NCBI RefSeq assembly: GCF_965638725.1
Contig: NC_134959.1
Coordinates: forward strand, 14,929,417 to 14,993,416
Direction: 5' to 3'
From: Aptenodytes patagonicus
Lineage: Eukaryota; Chordata; Aves; Sphenisciformes; Spheniscidae
Length of the DNA stretch: 64,000 bases
Part shown: positions 26,930-40,450 of the stretch, one piece after another
How positions within the stretch are numbered: the stretch's first letter is position 1
Layout: each line of letters opens with the position of its first letter
Translations under genes and position numbers: made by a program
The notes under the pieces: generated by a model
Told to the model about the DNA's origin: nothing
Database searches by the model: none
The model's input: the letters and a program-made list of their open reading frames with translations, nothing else

Positions 26930-27048
26930 TTACAGAATAAGTCTTTGATTGATAATTTTTCTGTTTATTTCCGCCAAGGCCACTGAAAATACGAAGGCCT
27001 TTTCATCTGAAAGGTTAGCATACATGTCAACTTCTTTTTCTTGTTTCT
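26930..27048 (-). CDS. C16orf87 exon 4 (last coding exon and stop)
   Basis: This exon encodes the C-terminal 40 codons including the TAA stop (26932-26930). It opens after a good acceptor (TTCTTCTACAG, AG at 27050-27049) and completes the split Glu codon left by exon 3. The peptide begins [20 protein letters not shown] and ends INQRLIL, essentially the end of the human UPF0547 protein. The segment is an acidic/basic charged stretch followed by a hydrophobic-alternating region ([14 protein letters not shown]) that probably forms an amphipathic helix and is the most conserved tail of the family. The stop falls at the same residue as in the 154-residue human protein. Confidence 0.95.
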
Positions 27049-30000
27049 CTGTAGAAGAAAAAAAAGTCACTATTAGAAGCTTTCTCCATTATCCAAAGTT
27101 AATGCAAGTTACATAGTAGTTAACAAATTATGTGGAATGGAGTACTGGAATTGAAAAGAAGTTAGACAATCAACTCCTATGCAGGGAGGGATCGAGAGAG
27201 AGGAGGAAGGAATGGAGGCACACAAAGGTGCTAGAAGTGTCAAGAATTAGTCATCCAAAAGCATGACTGAATTTCTGTTCTTTAATGACAAAGAAAGAAT
27301 GAGTCACTAACGTTATATTGATTCCTGACACAAAAGAGCATTCAAGTGTTCCTCCAGTTTTGGGGGATTTTTTTGCTTTTTCATAAACACCTCCCATCCT
27401 AGAAAACAAAGATATTTCACCATATCCTCATTAAATATGACATCTGTCCCCCTATTTTACATCTAAGTAACAGAAACCCAAGAGTTTAATTACAGCGTCC
27501 AAAACCAAAGAGCAGATACATGGCACAAGTCAGGTTCCCAATTTGTCACCATGAACATTTCTGGACTTTCTATACCACAGACTTTCAATCTTATCCCAGA
27601 TAGAGAACAAAGCTAACACCTCAGTGAGCAAGGCAAAGCCTCTGAATTCCCTCTGCTGATGTTGGCTTCTTTGAAGGCGACAGATACACAACAGCAAGCC
27701 ATCAAGAAGTTTCTATACTGCAGTGCTCAAGTACACTAAGTTACACTATACCATATGACAAAACTAATAGAATAGTACTTTCATAAATACCACTTACTCC
27801 AGATCATGACTATTTATATCCCGGTTTAGCTAGCCACAGGTAGCTGACACAACTCATTAAGAAAAAAAACAAAAAACAAAAAACAAACCAAAACACAGCT
27901 TTGTCAGCAGAAGACGAAGCTTGTAGACACAGAGAAGAGAGGAATATACAGAGAGCTTTAAGGTTGGTGTCTAGCTGTGGAACTCCATCTCTAATCCAAG
28001 TTCCACAGTGGCCTGGACTAACTTACAATCACAACACAACACTCACCTGACAGACCCCTCTGTCTCATTAACACACAGACACACACATGCACGCTCTTTT
28101 TGACCACAGCACACTGGCAGACTGCTCCACCAAGACACCTAAATCAGCAATGGCCAGGTGAAAGACAAAGCAGCATTGGAAAATAATGGAAAGCATCATA
28201 TGGAAAAGAGATCCCAGCATCTCATATCTCCACCTACTCACATAGTTATTCCTTCAATGGGTCCACATTCACAACAACATTTTTAGATTTGGCTTCACAC
28301 CTGACTGTCTGTGTTACAGGTACAGACACCATTCCAACAGACTACCTTCCCTGTGAAGTCAAGTGCTTGTGTTAAACAACTAAGTGGGAGAAACTGAAAA
28401 ATCCTTTACCACTGTGTTCTGATTTAATACTGATAGAGACACACAGCAACAAAACCCTCTACTTAAAGATTTCTAGACAACTTAAATCACACATAAGCTC
28501 ACCTTTCCCTGCAAGTAAAATTGCTTAGCAAGGAGCCTGGACACACAAAGATGCATCAGTTTTTACTCTGAAAACAAGAAACTTGCCTTAACAAAGTAAA
28601 AGAAATCAAAGCATGCTTAATATTTGGAATGTAAGTGATTTCTGCTTGTTCGTTGGCTACACAAGGCTATTCCCCAGTGCATTGAGTTTGAAATGAAAGC
28701 TGAGAAACTGAGTTTCGCTGCAAGTCCTACCCTGTAGTTTAAGACAAATCAGTTTCTATATGTACACTCAGTCTGGGTTGCTCCACTTCCTCCCTCCCAC
28801 CATTTACAAATTAACAATGCTGGGAGTTGTTCTGAACACAGACACTACGCACACTGGTTATTCCACATTAACCTTTTCTATTTTCATATCTAACCCCCTC
28901 CCCTTTTTTCAAACTTCCCGATCCAAACAAATCCAGCCACCACCTGAACCTGTCAGCACCCAGCAAAATTAAAAATACTTTTTTTCCCCCTCCTGGTTAC
29001 TGTTAACAGATTGTAGACTTCTTAGCAAAAAAAAAAAAAAAAACCACAACTTTCTCAAGTTTCCTTTCCCCTCTCTCCTCCCAAAGTACTGGCTCGTTCT
29101 GAGAGACTTCAGCTTTAAAGAATTGAAATCTTGATACCAAACAGTATCAGGGATTAACACAGGTTTGCAAGCTTTATGCATTCTTAAGACAATTCCAGTT
29201 CTCATCAGTAACTAGTGAAGAGCTTGCACCTGCCTGGCATTTTATCATATGCTACTCATAGGATACCATGGTTTCTACAGACACTATTAAAACTTTCCAC
29301 TTCACAGTCTTATCTGAAAGTAGTTTTGACTCACTTCTCTAATATTAGCAAAAGACTGTCTCACAGAATTACAATACCATTTTTGTAAGACATTAGAAAT
29401 ATTAAGTCTTTCGATATACAACTAAGAGGCTATTTAGGTGAAAATATTCAGTTTCTTTGTAGCATGTCTCTCGCATCCCCAGACCTCCTGCAGCCCACTA
29501 GACCCACAGCCCTTAAAATTGTGATCTATGTATAAATCAAATATGGACCCTCCCCCCTCACAAATTTTGTATGGATTCAAAATCCAAAGTTCTGAGATTC
29601 ACTATGCAAGATAGTAAACTATTTCAAATGTGCACATTGAGCAAGCAAATGTATGAGTAATACAGTCAGAAATTACTGGAAAAGGAGAACTTGGGTCAAG
29701 AAATTTAACTCAGCTTAAGTTTTACCAGGATACTGAAGTGTATATATCTTTATAAAGATTCACCCCTTGTTAAGTATCAAGTATGCTTTAATAAGACTCC
29801 AGGCCACTCTTATTGAGTCTCACTTGATGGTAACCTCTTTCAGGAGCAGAATAACCAATACCACTTCCTCCGGCATACGAGGGTGTTTTTGTTTGGTTTA
29901 ATATAATCCAGGTTGTTACCTAGATAACAAGGCAGCCTGGGAACCTGTCTAGCTGTGTATCACAGTCCCACACAGTAAAACAAAAACCATACCACCACTG

Positions 30001-33000
30001 CAACAAAAATCAGAATCAGATTATTATGAAGTTTCTATTTTCAAAACATATTGTAACATTTCTGACAAAGAAATTAAGTGACAATTTTGACAAGCCAAGC
30101 CTGCAGTGAGAAGTTCCTATTTTCCACAGTCATCACGTGGCTCTGAAACATGTGATAGGAGTATTCTCTCAGTCCCAGCACTCTCCAGATCCCCTCAATC
30201 TACATCAGCTTCCTCTTTCCTCCCCCTCCATTCCTTCTTACTAAACCTGCAGGATAAAACACTTATTTTAAAAAGACCTTTTGCTTCTCCTATTCTTCTT
30301 AATTGCTGTTGAGTCCTGCAGCTCTTTGCTCTGATGTGAACCAGTCACGAAGGATACAAAAGAACTAGTCAAAGGCACAGACATAACTGGGAACAAGCAC
30401 GCTATGTATGAAAAGAGCACAACACAAGCAAGGAAGCAAAGCTAGAGATGTCATGGGTGTCTTTAGGAAGAAAATTTTCACAGCTGGGTGGTCTTCAAAT
30501 GGACCGATAATCTGCTCTTGCTTGCTATTATAATTCAGGTGTTCTCTGTCCTCCTGTTTTTCATCTACAAATGCATTAGGCTTTGCAGAAGCCTAACAGG
30601 CACCAAATATTTAACAGCTTTGCAAGCTGTGGCCTCTCTTCAAGTCTTTTGGGGGAAAGAAGAATAGCCCAATCTCTAGCAGCAAGTAACGTGTACCCAA
30701 AATATCCTAGAAATATACAATAGGCAAGGAAATAATATACTTAAAGTCTAACACTAAGCTAATATCTTGCACTCCAGAACTGACTTTCAACACTATGCAG
30801 ACTGATAGAAGGACTAGCAATGAGTCACACAAAAGTCACCTTAATTGGAGTAGAAGAATTAAAGTTGCTGAATATGCTTTTACACAAACAGCACTATCCA
30901 GCAGCACATTTGGTAAAGGAAGAATATTTCTAAAATTCCTCACTAATTACTCCACATGTAGTAGTTAGGCCAATTTTATAAGCCACTTGAAAATGGAGAA
31001 GTCAATGTTCACCTGTTTTATAATAATTACTTAAAAAATGATGGTTTCTCTACTGAATTTAGTTTTACAGCCGTGACAGCCATATATATCAACTTTTTGT
31101 TCATTTTTTTTTTTTAAATCTGCCCAATAATCACCACAGTGGTCTACACACATTACAGTCTGATATAACCAGAAATAGGTCAGAAGTAAGAAAATATCCT
31201 AAGCCCACTTATTCCTAACCAATAAGGTGTGCTGTACTGGTGAGGAGCAAAGACCATTACAAATGGGTGTGAACCCAAGCTCTGTACCAGCTCTGCAAAA
31301 GAGGTTGAGGAAGAAATAGTAGCAGTAGTCACAGTACCAAGTAAAGGGGATGGTAAGACAGGACAAGAAGATGAAGGCAATCTTCTCAAGTGAGATTCAA
31401 CTTAAAAAAAAACATAACACCAAACACCAAGAAAACAAGATACCACACACACACTCTCATGCGAAGATCTCACTACATCTGTGTTTCTAGCTTTCTACCT
31501 CAGAGCACTGGCATATTGTCACACTTCGGAGTATGACACAAGAGGCAAAAAACATTCAGCCTAGTTTTGGATAGGAAAACATGTTCTCTAAATATCCCTC
31601 ATGCTTTCAAATTCTTGCTTTTCGGAGACTACAAACCATGCATTAAGAGAATGGATATTTTCTTTTGATTGCTTAGATCCTCTTTTTCAGGGGACAGGAA
31701 AGAAGATTTACTTTCATAGGGTAACGCAACAAGCTTGCAGGAATTTTCAAACCAAAACTGTGCGTGAACTAGACTGGCACTAAAATGCCTAGAAATGATC
31801 CTATAGGTGCTAGACAAAGTCTAGCTTGGATCAATAACAAATAGGGAAGCTCTGTATTCTGTGAAGCTACATACATCAATAAGCCATATGCAACAGTGAA
31901 GAGATTAGATATTATAAGCATATTCCTATTACAGTAAAGCAATTGCCATCCAGAAAACATACAGAAATGAAATTCTATCTCCTCTTTCCACAGCCAAAGC
32001 ACTAAAACAACAACAACATTCCAATTTATACTTCATTTTTATATGAAAGAAACTTTAAGAATGGACAGATTTACATTAAACAGCAGAGACAACAAAATTG
32101 ATTTTGACAAGTTAGAAGTTAAAGGAACTCGCTTTGCAGCATGGATTAACACCCATTTTTGTTAACAAACAAGGTGGCAGGGGAAAAAAAAAAACAATTG
32201 CATTTCTGAGTTATGCCACAAGGTATGCCTGATGGTTTCAGTAGTTTTAAGAACAAGATCTTCTGAAAGTTTACATGAAGCCTTGTTCTTCCCCTCCTAT
32301 CTGCCTTCCAGCCTTTTTAAGTCTATGCTAAGTTTTGAATTAATTATTCAGGCCTAAAAGTAGTATCTCCAAAACCACAGATAGCAAATGCAGTGTCAAT
32401 AGGCTCTTATAAAAACAGGAATCCGAAGTGACAGTCACACACTTGAAGGGCTCCAAAATTACTCTAGTGCATGTAACAGTCTCTTTATTGTATAAAGACT
32501 AAGAACAGCAGGTCACCAAGGAACCTTAACAAGCAAGGTAGCATTCTTTCCTCTAGAGTATTATTCTGTAGAAACATGGGATAAAAATTGAGGTCATAGT
32601 AGTGACCTAAGATGCCCTTTTTACTTTGGCCCTCCAAAAGGTTTCAAGGAACTTTTTAAGCAACCCAATCATCCTAATCACTCTCTGATAACAGGCATCA
32701 TTATATTGTTTGTCCTTGCGATGCAGAGCAGGGGTACCGCAAAAAAAAAAAAATCCCAAACCAAAAAAAACTACTAAGCACTACAGTCCAATGGCTTTCA
32801 ACCTACATGTTGAAACTTTATCTGGTGGCTAAAAATACAGACTTAGTTCTTTGTAGTTAGTTCCAATCAGACACTGAAACGTAAACCCAGAGGTCTCTAC
32901 AGATGTGAAACAGTCCCTTCCCCATATTAAGATATTAGGTATTGGCTGAACTAGTCTAGTTACTTAAATGGTTTGAGTTGTATAAATGTTTATTGATAAA

Positions 33001-33059
33001 AAAAAAAAATCTTCATACAAAAAGAAAACCCAATTAACATATTTTTCCAGTTCTCATAC
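27049..33059 (-). other. C16orf87 intron 3
   Basis: A 6.0-kb intron with donor GTATGAG at 33059 and acceptor TTCTTCTACAG at 27049. It holds an (AAAAAAC)n-type A-rich tract near 27861-27890, CA-rich patches near 28075-28090 and poly-A runs. I see no additional exon or intact mobile element in it. Confidence 0.7.
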
Positions 33060-33242
33060 CTCTTTCTTCCTCGTGCTTTTTGGCTGAGGCACTCTTAGGT
33101 CTTCCTCTTCCTCGTCTGCTATGATCTGAATGGCTGTTAGACCTGGATCTTTTTCGGTTTTCTAAGTCTTTATTTACTGCAGAATTTATCTTCTCTCGCT
33201 TAACTCTCTCTGTCCGTCTCCTTTTGGCCTCACTCTTGTTTT
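33060..33242 (-). CDS. C16orf87 exon 3 (basic region with AT-hook-like core)
   Basis: 183-nt exon entered after ACAG (AG at 33244-33243) and left at GTATGAG. It encodes 61 residues from [13 protein letters not shown] through [13 protein letters not shown] and [14 protein letters not shown] to HEEER. The peptide is very rich in Lys, Arg and Ser, giving bipartite nuclear-localisation-like clusters. The RGRGRPK stretch matches the core of AT-hook minor-groove binders. Compared with the human protein as I remember it, there are a few substitutions (for example Ser for Ile before RRGRGRP). The polypyrimidine tract at its acceptor is weak, but phase and homology leave little doubt. Confidence 0.95.
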
Positions 33243-35955
33243 CTGTGCAAATGAATAGAGATGGTATGATCTAGGGTTGTTTCCATCTTTGTTCTTAATT
33301 TACTCTTAGTGCTTACCCACCCAATCACCTTTTTTCTTTAAATCTCTTAGCAAAAGTGGTTAGATGTCTATACCTTTACAGAACAATTACATCAGCACAA
33401 TATCCATGCAAAAATTAAGGTGCCAGATCCAGAATGACACTTCATTTCTTGATTACAGGATCAAGCCTTTAGTTACTTCAAATGCATTTTGCAACATGAG
33501 ACATTTGCTAGTATACAAAAAGTCCAGTTTTCCATAATAAGATGGAAAAAACCTGTACAGATCACAGCCATCAAGACAGCCCACTGCATGTTTCCACTAG
33601 CCAAAAAAAGTTTATCATATAGGAAAACAGCGAAGTACTTCATCTTCTTTTGACACTAACGATGAAATCATTCCTGCTGCTCACACAAATTGAGATGCTG
33701 AGTCAACAATGCTGTCAGTAAATGCCACATTACATAGCATACATGTCCCACCAAATCTAGCCTACGACAAGGCCTCATAATACTTAATACTGGTGTATTG
33801 TTTTCCTACAGACCAGAGTCACAAAAAAGAGTATTTACGTGAGTTTCACCTGTAAGTTAAGTATAGATTAACAGGCTTGGGTATTGAAAATAGTACAGTC
33901 ACCACAACACACTATTCAACACAGACTGGTTGCACATTTGCAAGGCTGCAGCACCACCCTGCAGCAGCTATATTGTTGAAAATACTGGAACAATGTTTTC
34001 TAAAAGAAGTTGCAGTTACCTTATGAGCACAATACAGACATACACGGTCTCCCACTGTATCTTCCTGGGGAACTGGTTTCCTTTTGCTGCAGTTGTCCCA
34101 TTAATCTTGTATAGACACAGGGTACAAACTGGACAGCAGGGTAACTTGTCACTAATGTTAATACAAAAGCTGTATTTCACAGTATCACAAGAAGTTTGAG
34201 GTAGCAACCTCTGGAGACCAACCTGTCCAACCCCCCTGCTCAAGCAAGGCCACCAAGAGCCGGTTGCCCAGGACCACGTCCAGATGGCTTTTGAGTATCT
34301 CTAAGGATGGAGACTGCACAACCTCTCTGGGCAACCTGTGCCAGTGCTCGGTCACCCTCACAGTAAAAATGTGTTTCCTGATGTTCAGAGGGAAACTCCT
34401 GTGTTTCAGTTTGTGCCCATTGCCTCCTGTCCTGTCACTGGGCATCACTGAAAAGAGCCTAGCTCCATCTTCTTTACACCCTTCCTTTGGGTGTTTATAT
34501 ACATTGATAAGATTCCCCTGAGCCTTCTCTTCTCCAGGCTGCACAGTCCCAACTCTCTCAGACTTTCCTCAGAGAGATGCTCCAGTCCATCATCTTGGTG
34601 GCCCTTCATCGGACTCTATCCAGTATGTCCATGTCTCTCTTGTACTGGGGAGTGCAGAACTGAACACAGTACTCCAAGCGTGGCCTCACCGGCGCTGAGC
34701 AGAAGGGAAGGATCCCCTCGACCTGCTGGCAATTCTTTGCCTAACGCAGCCCACAATACCGTTAGCTGCCTTTGCCGCGAGGGCACATTGCTGGCTCATG
34801 TTCAACCTGCTGTTCACCGGAACGCCAGTTCCTTGCCTGCAAAGCTGCTGCTTTCCAGAGGGGTGGCCCCCAGCGTATATTCATGCGTGGGGTTCTTCCG
34901 CCCCTGGTGCATTTCCTATGTACAAAGCTGAATTATACAAGAGCTTTGCTCTACCAGATTATGGCTTTCAGCTTCATTTGGTAACTACTTTATCAACTTT
35001 CAAATAAAACAATCAGGGAGGGGGAAAGAAAATTGACCAACACTTCCAAACAGTACCACAGACATTGCTTAACCTCCTCCACCTTGAAAGTTCAGTTATC
35101 TATCATAATGTCATATAAGTCCTACAAGATGGTAAGCCGCAAGTATCCTTCAAAATACTGATACAAAATATCAAATACTTAGCTTCCATTTTGTATGCCT
35201 GGCAGGTAATTTTAAGAAGTAGACATTATAAATCAGATACTTTTTTTTTTTTTTTAGACCTCTTCCCTGTGCTTGTTCTGACTAATCCCTACTAGGACTG
35301 GAGGAAGTGATAAAAATGAACACAAGGAGAATGTTAATCATGCCAGAACGCATATTCAACTGACTTCTTACTGTGCCCGTCAACAACAAAAGACACAAGT
35401 TAGACACAAAAAATACACCATTTTTTTAATTTAACCATGCAGAGAGACTCAAGACCCATCTGGTTTTAGATTAAACATATGACCAATGTTATACAAAGTG
35501 CCATTCAGGTGTTCATAAATAAGTATAACGCAGCATAACTTCTTCAAAAAAAAGAGGATTTTTACTTTCAGAAAACCCAGCTTCAGTCAGCACGTACTCT
35601 GAAATCTGATCCCTCTGGCACATCTAGACATTTAGCTTCAAAATAGGATTAACAGAAAGCTTTCTGTAGGGAGTTATTTTGCATAGCGACCAATATGCAC
35701 AGCTAGAATATACACAGAATAAATGCCAACATCATAAGTACAAAGGAATTAAGACTGAAAAAAACCACCAGCTTTCCCCCCCCCCTCAAAATTCAAGAAA
35801 AATTAACATATTAAAAGTCTACCATGCGCAAATTCAAAGGAAAGTGAACTGACAAAAGCCAGTTTATAGAGAGAAGTAAAATACTCTATCCTTTGCCTCC
35901 AAGAAATAAAGTGAAAGAACTGTTGTCTCCTTCTTCCCATCTCTGTAAGTATTAC
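33243..35955 (-). other. C16orf87 intron 2
   Basis: A 2.7-kb intron with donor GTAATA at 35955 and acceptor TTTGCACAG at 33243. Its main content is a decayed CR1 fragment (34178-34915) in the same orientation as the gene. The rest is AT-rich with short poly-T and poly-C runs. Confidence 0.75.
34178..34915 (-). mobile_element. Decayed CR1 LINE fragment (3' end of ORF2 and tail)
   Basis: The minus strand reads as the end of a CR1 non-LTR retrotransposon. An open stretch (34544-34185) still encodes CR1 ORF2 C-terminal signatures such as [20 protein letters not shown] and [18 protein letters not shown]. Upstream DNA to about 34915 matches the CR1 segment seen in the better copy at 44745-45100, but with frameshifts and stops. 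The 3' end has a degenerate version of the octamer tail near 34178-34195. It is 5' truncated, clearly older than the copy at 43845-45501, and a different subfamily judged by its tail. It lies in C16orf87 intron 2 in the sense orientation. Confidence 0.9.
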
Positions 35956-36052
35956 CTGTGATGGGTGGTGATCTCTCAGCACGTTTAGCATGCAAGAGTT
36001 TTCGACTAATAAATATGTAGCCACAGGGACATGATTTACATGCAACAGGAAC
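35956..36052 (-). CDS. C16orf87 exon 2 (zinc-ribbon half)
   Basis: 97-nt exon following TTTTGTTTTCCCAG (AG at 36054-36053) and ending at ACAG|GTAATA. It encodes [20 protein letters not shown] and a short Lys/Arg/Ser-rich extension, 32 full codons plus one base of the next. The cysteines here (CKSCPC) pair with the SCPEC of exon 1 to make the UPF0547 zinc-ribbon-like fold, so the intron splits the putative metal site between its two knuckles. The exon is almost identical to the human counterpart in its first 20 residues. Confidence 0.96.
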
Positions 36053-38818
36053 CTGGGAAAACAAAAGACAAATATTTCAGATCATTTCAAATTATGACAA
36101 AATTCCTGTCTGATGAAGAAAAAACCTAGTAACTCGCATTTTGTCCTCAGAGATACCTCTTCAAATTCAGTCTGTACTGCAAACTATGGCCTGTGCTATT
36201 ATACAATTGTATTTAAATGTAATAAAAACAGGTTCAGCTGTGAATCACCCACCAAGCCTTTTCTTTATGCAGTTGTTAGAAATCAAGCTTGAAGTGTACA
36301 GCTGTTGTGACTGCTTTGTGCTACAAACCCTTTCCCCCAGACTATCAGGAAGAGGGTGGGGGAAAGTGGAGAGTACTAAAGCAAGGGTGAATTAGAATAG
36401 AAATATAATTTCTCCTCAGACCTCTCAAATATCCCCAGTCAAATCAGTCAGACATTCCCAGTTTTGCTTCCTTCATTTACTTAAAAAAAAAAAAAAAAAG
36501 TATGAGTTAAAACTGTCAGTACATTCTGAATATATTCACTTTCAGAGGCATTTGAAAGGAGCTCCTTTGGAGAGCAGGAGCAGCTTTAAACAGGAGGCAC
36601 AATAGAACCCAAAGCAAAACAGATGCATTTGTACCACACTCTACCTTGCAGACAAGGCCGGATGGTTACAGAAGGACCTAGTTAACTCAAAATGCAAATA
36701 ACCTACCACAGCTAGGCAACAGCTGACTGCAGGCTGAAGAGTTTGAGAGACTATAGCGCTTCTCCTGATCAGCTAAGCGGTCAGGAGCAATACATTCCCC
36801 CAGCATAAGACAATTTAAAACAAGATGAGAAAACCTGAAAATGCCACACTTGCATGAAAAATGACAAAAATCTTACTCTGAGCAATTAAAAAAAGTGATG
36901 CTGATAAATCACAAACCTCGTTACCTTACTTAAAGTCGAGATCTTTTAAAGTAGTAAGGAATAAACCTAATCAAAGCAATATGGTGTAAGACTGAAAACA
37001 CAAATCAAAGCAAGTTTAAAGAGAGATCTGGAAGAGATTAACACACATTGAAGTCAAGTCATGTTGAAGCACGACAGTGGGGAAAAAAAAGCAGGAGGTA
37101 ATTTCTCAAGTGTAATTCTTTAAGACAGGTCTCTACAAGTTTGCCAACGTCCACTGAAACAAACAGGAGTACGGAACCATGACTCCCTGCTCAATTTTAC
37201 CAGACATGCAGAAGAATCAAGTTCCAATGTTCTATTGGCTAGGAAAAAAGCTGCCAAATTAGTACACGAATTTGTAATGGGAAACTTAACTGCTACTCAG
37301 AATAAACAAATTATTTTGCCTTCTGTAGCATATCTTAACTCCTGTACTTGACCCTATGAACAGCTTACAGATAGACTTTTCATATAGGTTTTATTTAAGT
37401 AGAGACTTTAACTCCCTTTATGGAGATACTGACATAATAAAAACAATTCTAATTAAGGTTTATTGAACCTTAAAGCTCAGAACTCAGCAGACTTGTGTGC
37501 ACGCTTATCTCCTTGTTCATAAGTCAGTATAAGAGTACTAAAAAACACTATTTAGCAGACAGTTTGTCTGTATTGTTAAGGTGATACAGGAGTTTCATTT
37601 AAGCCCATTTTTGAACACCTGCGTCTCTCCAATAATTAAGTTTCCAGGCTCAGCCTAAAAAAAAAGCGGGGAAAGCCACCCAAGGGGATTGGAGCAGACC
37701 CAATATTTTTCAGTGAACTTAACTGTGTTTAACAGAACAATATTGTTCTCGTGTTACAGGTTCCGCATGTAGGTGTGTGTGTCATTTGCAGGTGGGACTA
37801 GGTGGGAAGGGGCTTATTCACTGAAAGATATGTTATCCTTTGAAGACCTACACTGATAACATCCTGTAACATAATTATTAAGGCAACATAGTCCTACAAA
37901 CACTATTTTACTGTTTAACATTTTCCTAACCAAAAAGAAATTGAGTTTCTCATACAAGAAAGTTTACCTGAAGCTAAATTAAGAAGTGATAATTATTTCT
38001 TCTGATTGACTGCAAGTACTTCAGGCTCCCTAGTTTAATGGGGCTGTGCTTTGGTTGTGAAAGTATCATCAAAAACCTTCTTTTATTTTAAAAAAGTCTA
38101 AATGGCAATTACATAGCATCTAAATTACAACAGAAGCTTAAAAGCCTTAAAAAGTGTTACTCAACATTGCACTCCAACATTTGTGGCTGTCTAAATATTT
38201 CCATGCATGCCACTTCCAGCAAAGAAATCCGAAACAAATGCAAAGCCCTTGTTTATGGAAGAATTTAAGAAACACTAGTACAGGACACAACCACTTAAGA
38301 GTCACGCAAGAGCTTCCCCACACTCTGCAAAGGGCTGACTTGTACTGTAGGTTTTAGTTTCTTGTCCCCTCTCAAATGTTTGGCGCTGGAAAACAAGGTC
38401 CTATGAGCAATGCTTGTGCCGGGGCAGGACACATATGCACATTAATTCCATGTTAGCCACAGAAGAGTTGCTAACAGAAAATCTACATTGACACATGCGT
38501 ATCATGTGTTTTAGTTTTAAAGCGCAGAACAAAGTGAAAGTTTCAGCATCAGCTTAAAAAGCCTATAATGTTTGCTTACTTGCTCTTCCTGTTGTTGGTG
38601 GTTTGACATTCACTACATTGATTTAAAAAAAAAAACCAACAAAAAAAACCCCCAAAACCCACTACTCTCATACTCAACTTCTCACTCAGTTTAATTTCTT
38701 CTTTCACCAACTGAATAACAAGAACTTGGCACGTAATTTTTTCTCAGAAATAGTACTTCAGTGACACGCTTAACGTGCGCATTTTCAGTGGTTCTACTGC
38801 TTAAAACATGAAAGGATG

Positions 38819-38831
38819 CCCCCCCCCCCCC
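38819..38831. repeat. Poly-C tract (13 C)
   Basis: An uninterrupted run of 13 C on the plus strand, hence G13 in the sense strand of C16orf87 intron 1. Length is likely to vary between individuals and to be error-prone in sequencing. Confidence 0.8.
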
Positions 38832-39084
38832 AGCTTAACTTTCCAAGCTGTTCCAGGATGAGTAGAAACACTATAAAAACTATGCAAGTCAGAATAAGAT
38901 GACTTTTCTTTAATCTTTATAAGTAAAAAAAAATGGCATGAGATTATTTTTTTAAGTATAGCTAAAATAGCGTATACCCGTCAAGTTTCAGGATCAAATA
39001 ACAGAAACGTGTTTCCCATGACTACACGCAAAAGCCTCTCCCCCTACCCTGAGCCCCACAGCAGCCTTCTGCAGCGCTGTGCTA

Positions 39085-39115
39085 TTGTTCCAGCAGAGGA
39101 GCGCTGCTGGAACAA
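39085..39115. repeat. Perfect 12-bp inverted repeat, 7-nt loop
   Basis: Arms TTGTTCCAGCAG (39085-39096) and CTGCTGGAACAA (39104-39115) are exact reverse complements around AGGAGCG. The hairpin would form on either strand. It lies in C16orf87 intron 1, about 1.3 kb inside from exon 1. No known RNA family is recognised. Confidence 0.8.
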
Positions 39116-40450
39116 ACTGGCCTATTTTTAATAGTAACATCATTACCAGTAAAGAGCGCAAACGAAGACAAGCTCGTGATACAGTAACAGTTCAAATCGG
39201 CTGTTGTTAGTGTTTAAGTGTAAGTCACTCCATTTTGTACACATAACAAAACTGCAGTGAGACGTAAACAACAGTTCAGGTATACATTTGGACTGCACGA
39301 TAGAAATTGCAGCAAAGGTCTCAACTCTGCTGTTTCTAAACTACTCCATGAGAAAATAACACAACTGAGCACTCTCCCGACTAGCCTTAGGGACATTAGT
39401 CATCCAAAGGACAAACTGCATTGTATAAGTTACGAAGTTCATTATATTTTTAATAAATCACGTAGTTACTAAACAATACTAGCGCATAAACAAACAATTC
39501 TGAACGTCACTTCAGCGTAATATAACTATTACACTACCCTGCAAGAGGAACACGACATTTAATCCACATTCCAAGCACAGACTGCAAAGGCAACAATTAT
39601 TTACTTCATATAAACACTGCTTCACAGCGGCACGGAGACAGCTTAATTTTTTCCCCCTCCTCCCTCAAAAGCAAACAGCTCGGTCGACGGCTTCTCGCGT
39701 TGCTATTGCACACTTAAGATCTGCAGCGGCGGGTAGCGAGAAGCAGCCACAACCGAAACACAGAGGGGAGAAAACAGGAAGCAAGGCTGCGTGCGCTAAC
39801 GCGGGGAGCCGCTCGGCAACCGGGGCACGGCACGCAGCCCGGCGCCCCGGGAGGTGGAAGGCGGCTGCGAGCGGCCTCTAAACTCCGCCCGGCTCGGCGA
39901 AAGGTCAGTGCGGGACAGCGCACGCCTACCGTGCCCTACGAGGACGAGCCAAAGCGGAGTCGGCAGCGGCGCTCGTCTCCGAGGCGCTGCTAGGGAGGGA
40001 CGGTGGCTCAGGGCGGCGGACACCACAGCTGCGCCGAGGGAGCGGGTCCCGCAGCTCCGCCACCGACCGCGGCCGAGGGGCTCGGACCCCGCCGACAGCC
40101 ACGAGCCGCCGGCGGGGGCTGAAGCCCACCTCCCCCAGTTGCGGCCACGGTTCCCATCCCTCCCTTGAGCCAGGGCCCCAGCAGCAGGAGGCACCTGCCC
40201 TCGCTGAGGTGGCCGGCGAGCCCCTCCGCCCGCGGAGCGGGGCACCCCGCCGGCCTGTGCGGGCCAACCGGCCCCGACCGCGGGCCGCCGGCTAGCGGGG
40301 CGGGCTCCGCGCCCTACTGCGGGATGGGCAGAGGCAGCGGGGCCAGCGCTCCTCCCGCTCACGGGGGCGCCGTTTTAACCCCGCAGCCACTGATCCCCCT
40401 TCCCCGGCGGGGACGGCCCTCGAGGGGAGCGGGGACGGCAGACGCCTCAC

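Larger units (their letters stand above)
36053..40450 (-). other. C16orf87 intron 1
   Basis: A 4.4-kb intron starting GTGAGG at 40450 inside the CpG island and ending TTTTCCCAG at 36053. It includes poly-C (38819-38831), a 12-bp-stem inverted repeat (39085-39115) and the distal part of the CpG island (about 39690-40450). Long open frames on both strands within the GC-rich part are composition artefacts. Confidence 0.75.

Noticed and set aside
39796..40362. 188-codon minus-strand open frame in C16orf87 intron 1
   Set aside because: GC-rich intronic sequence beyond a well-defined splice donor; no homology.
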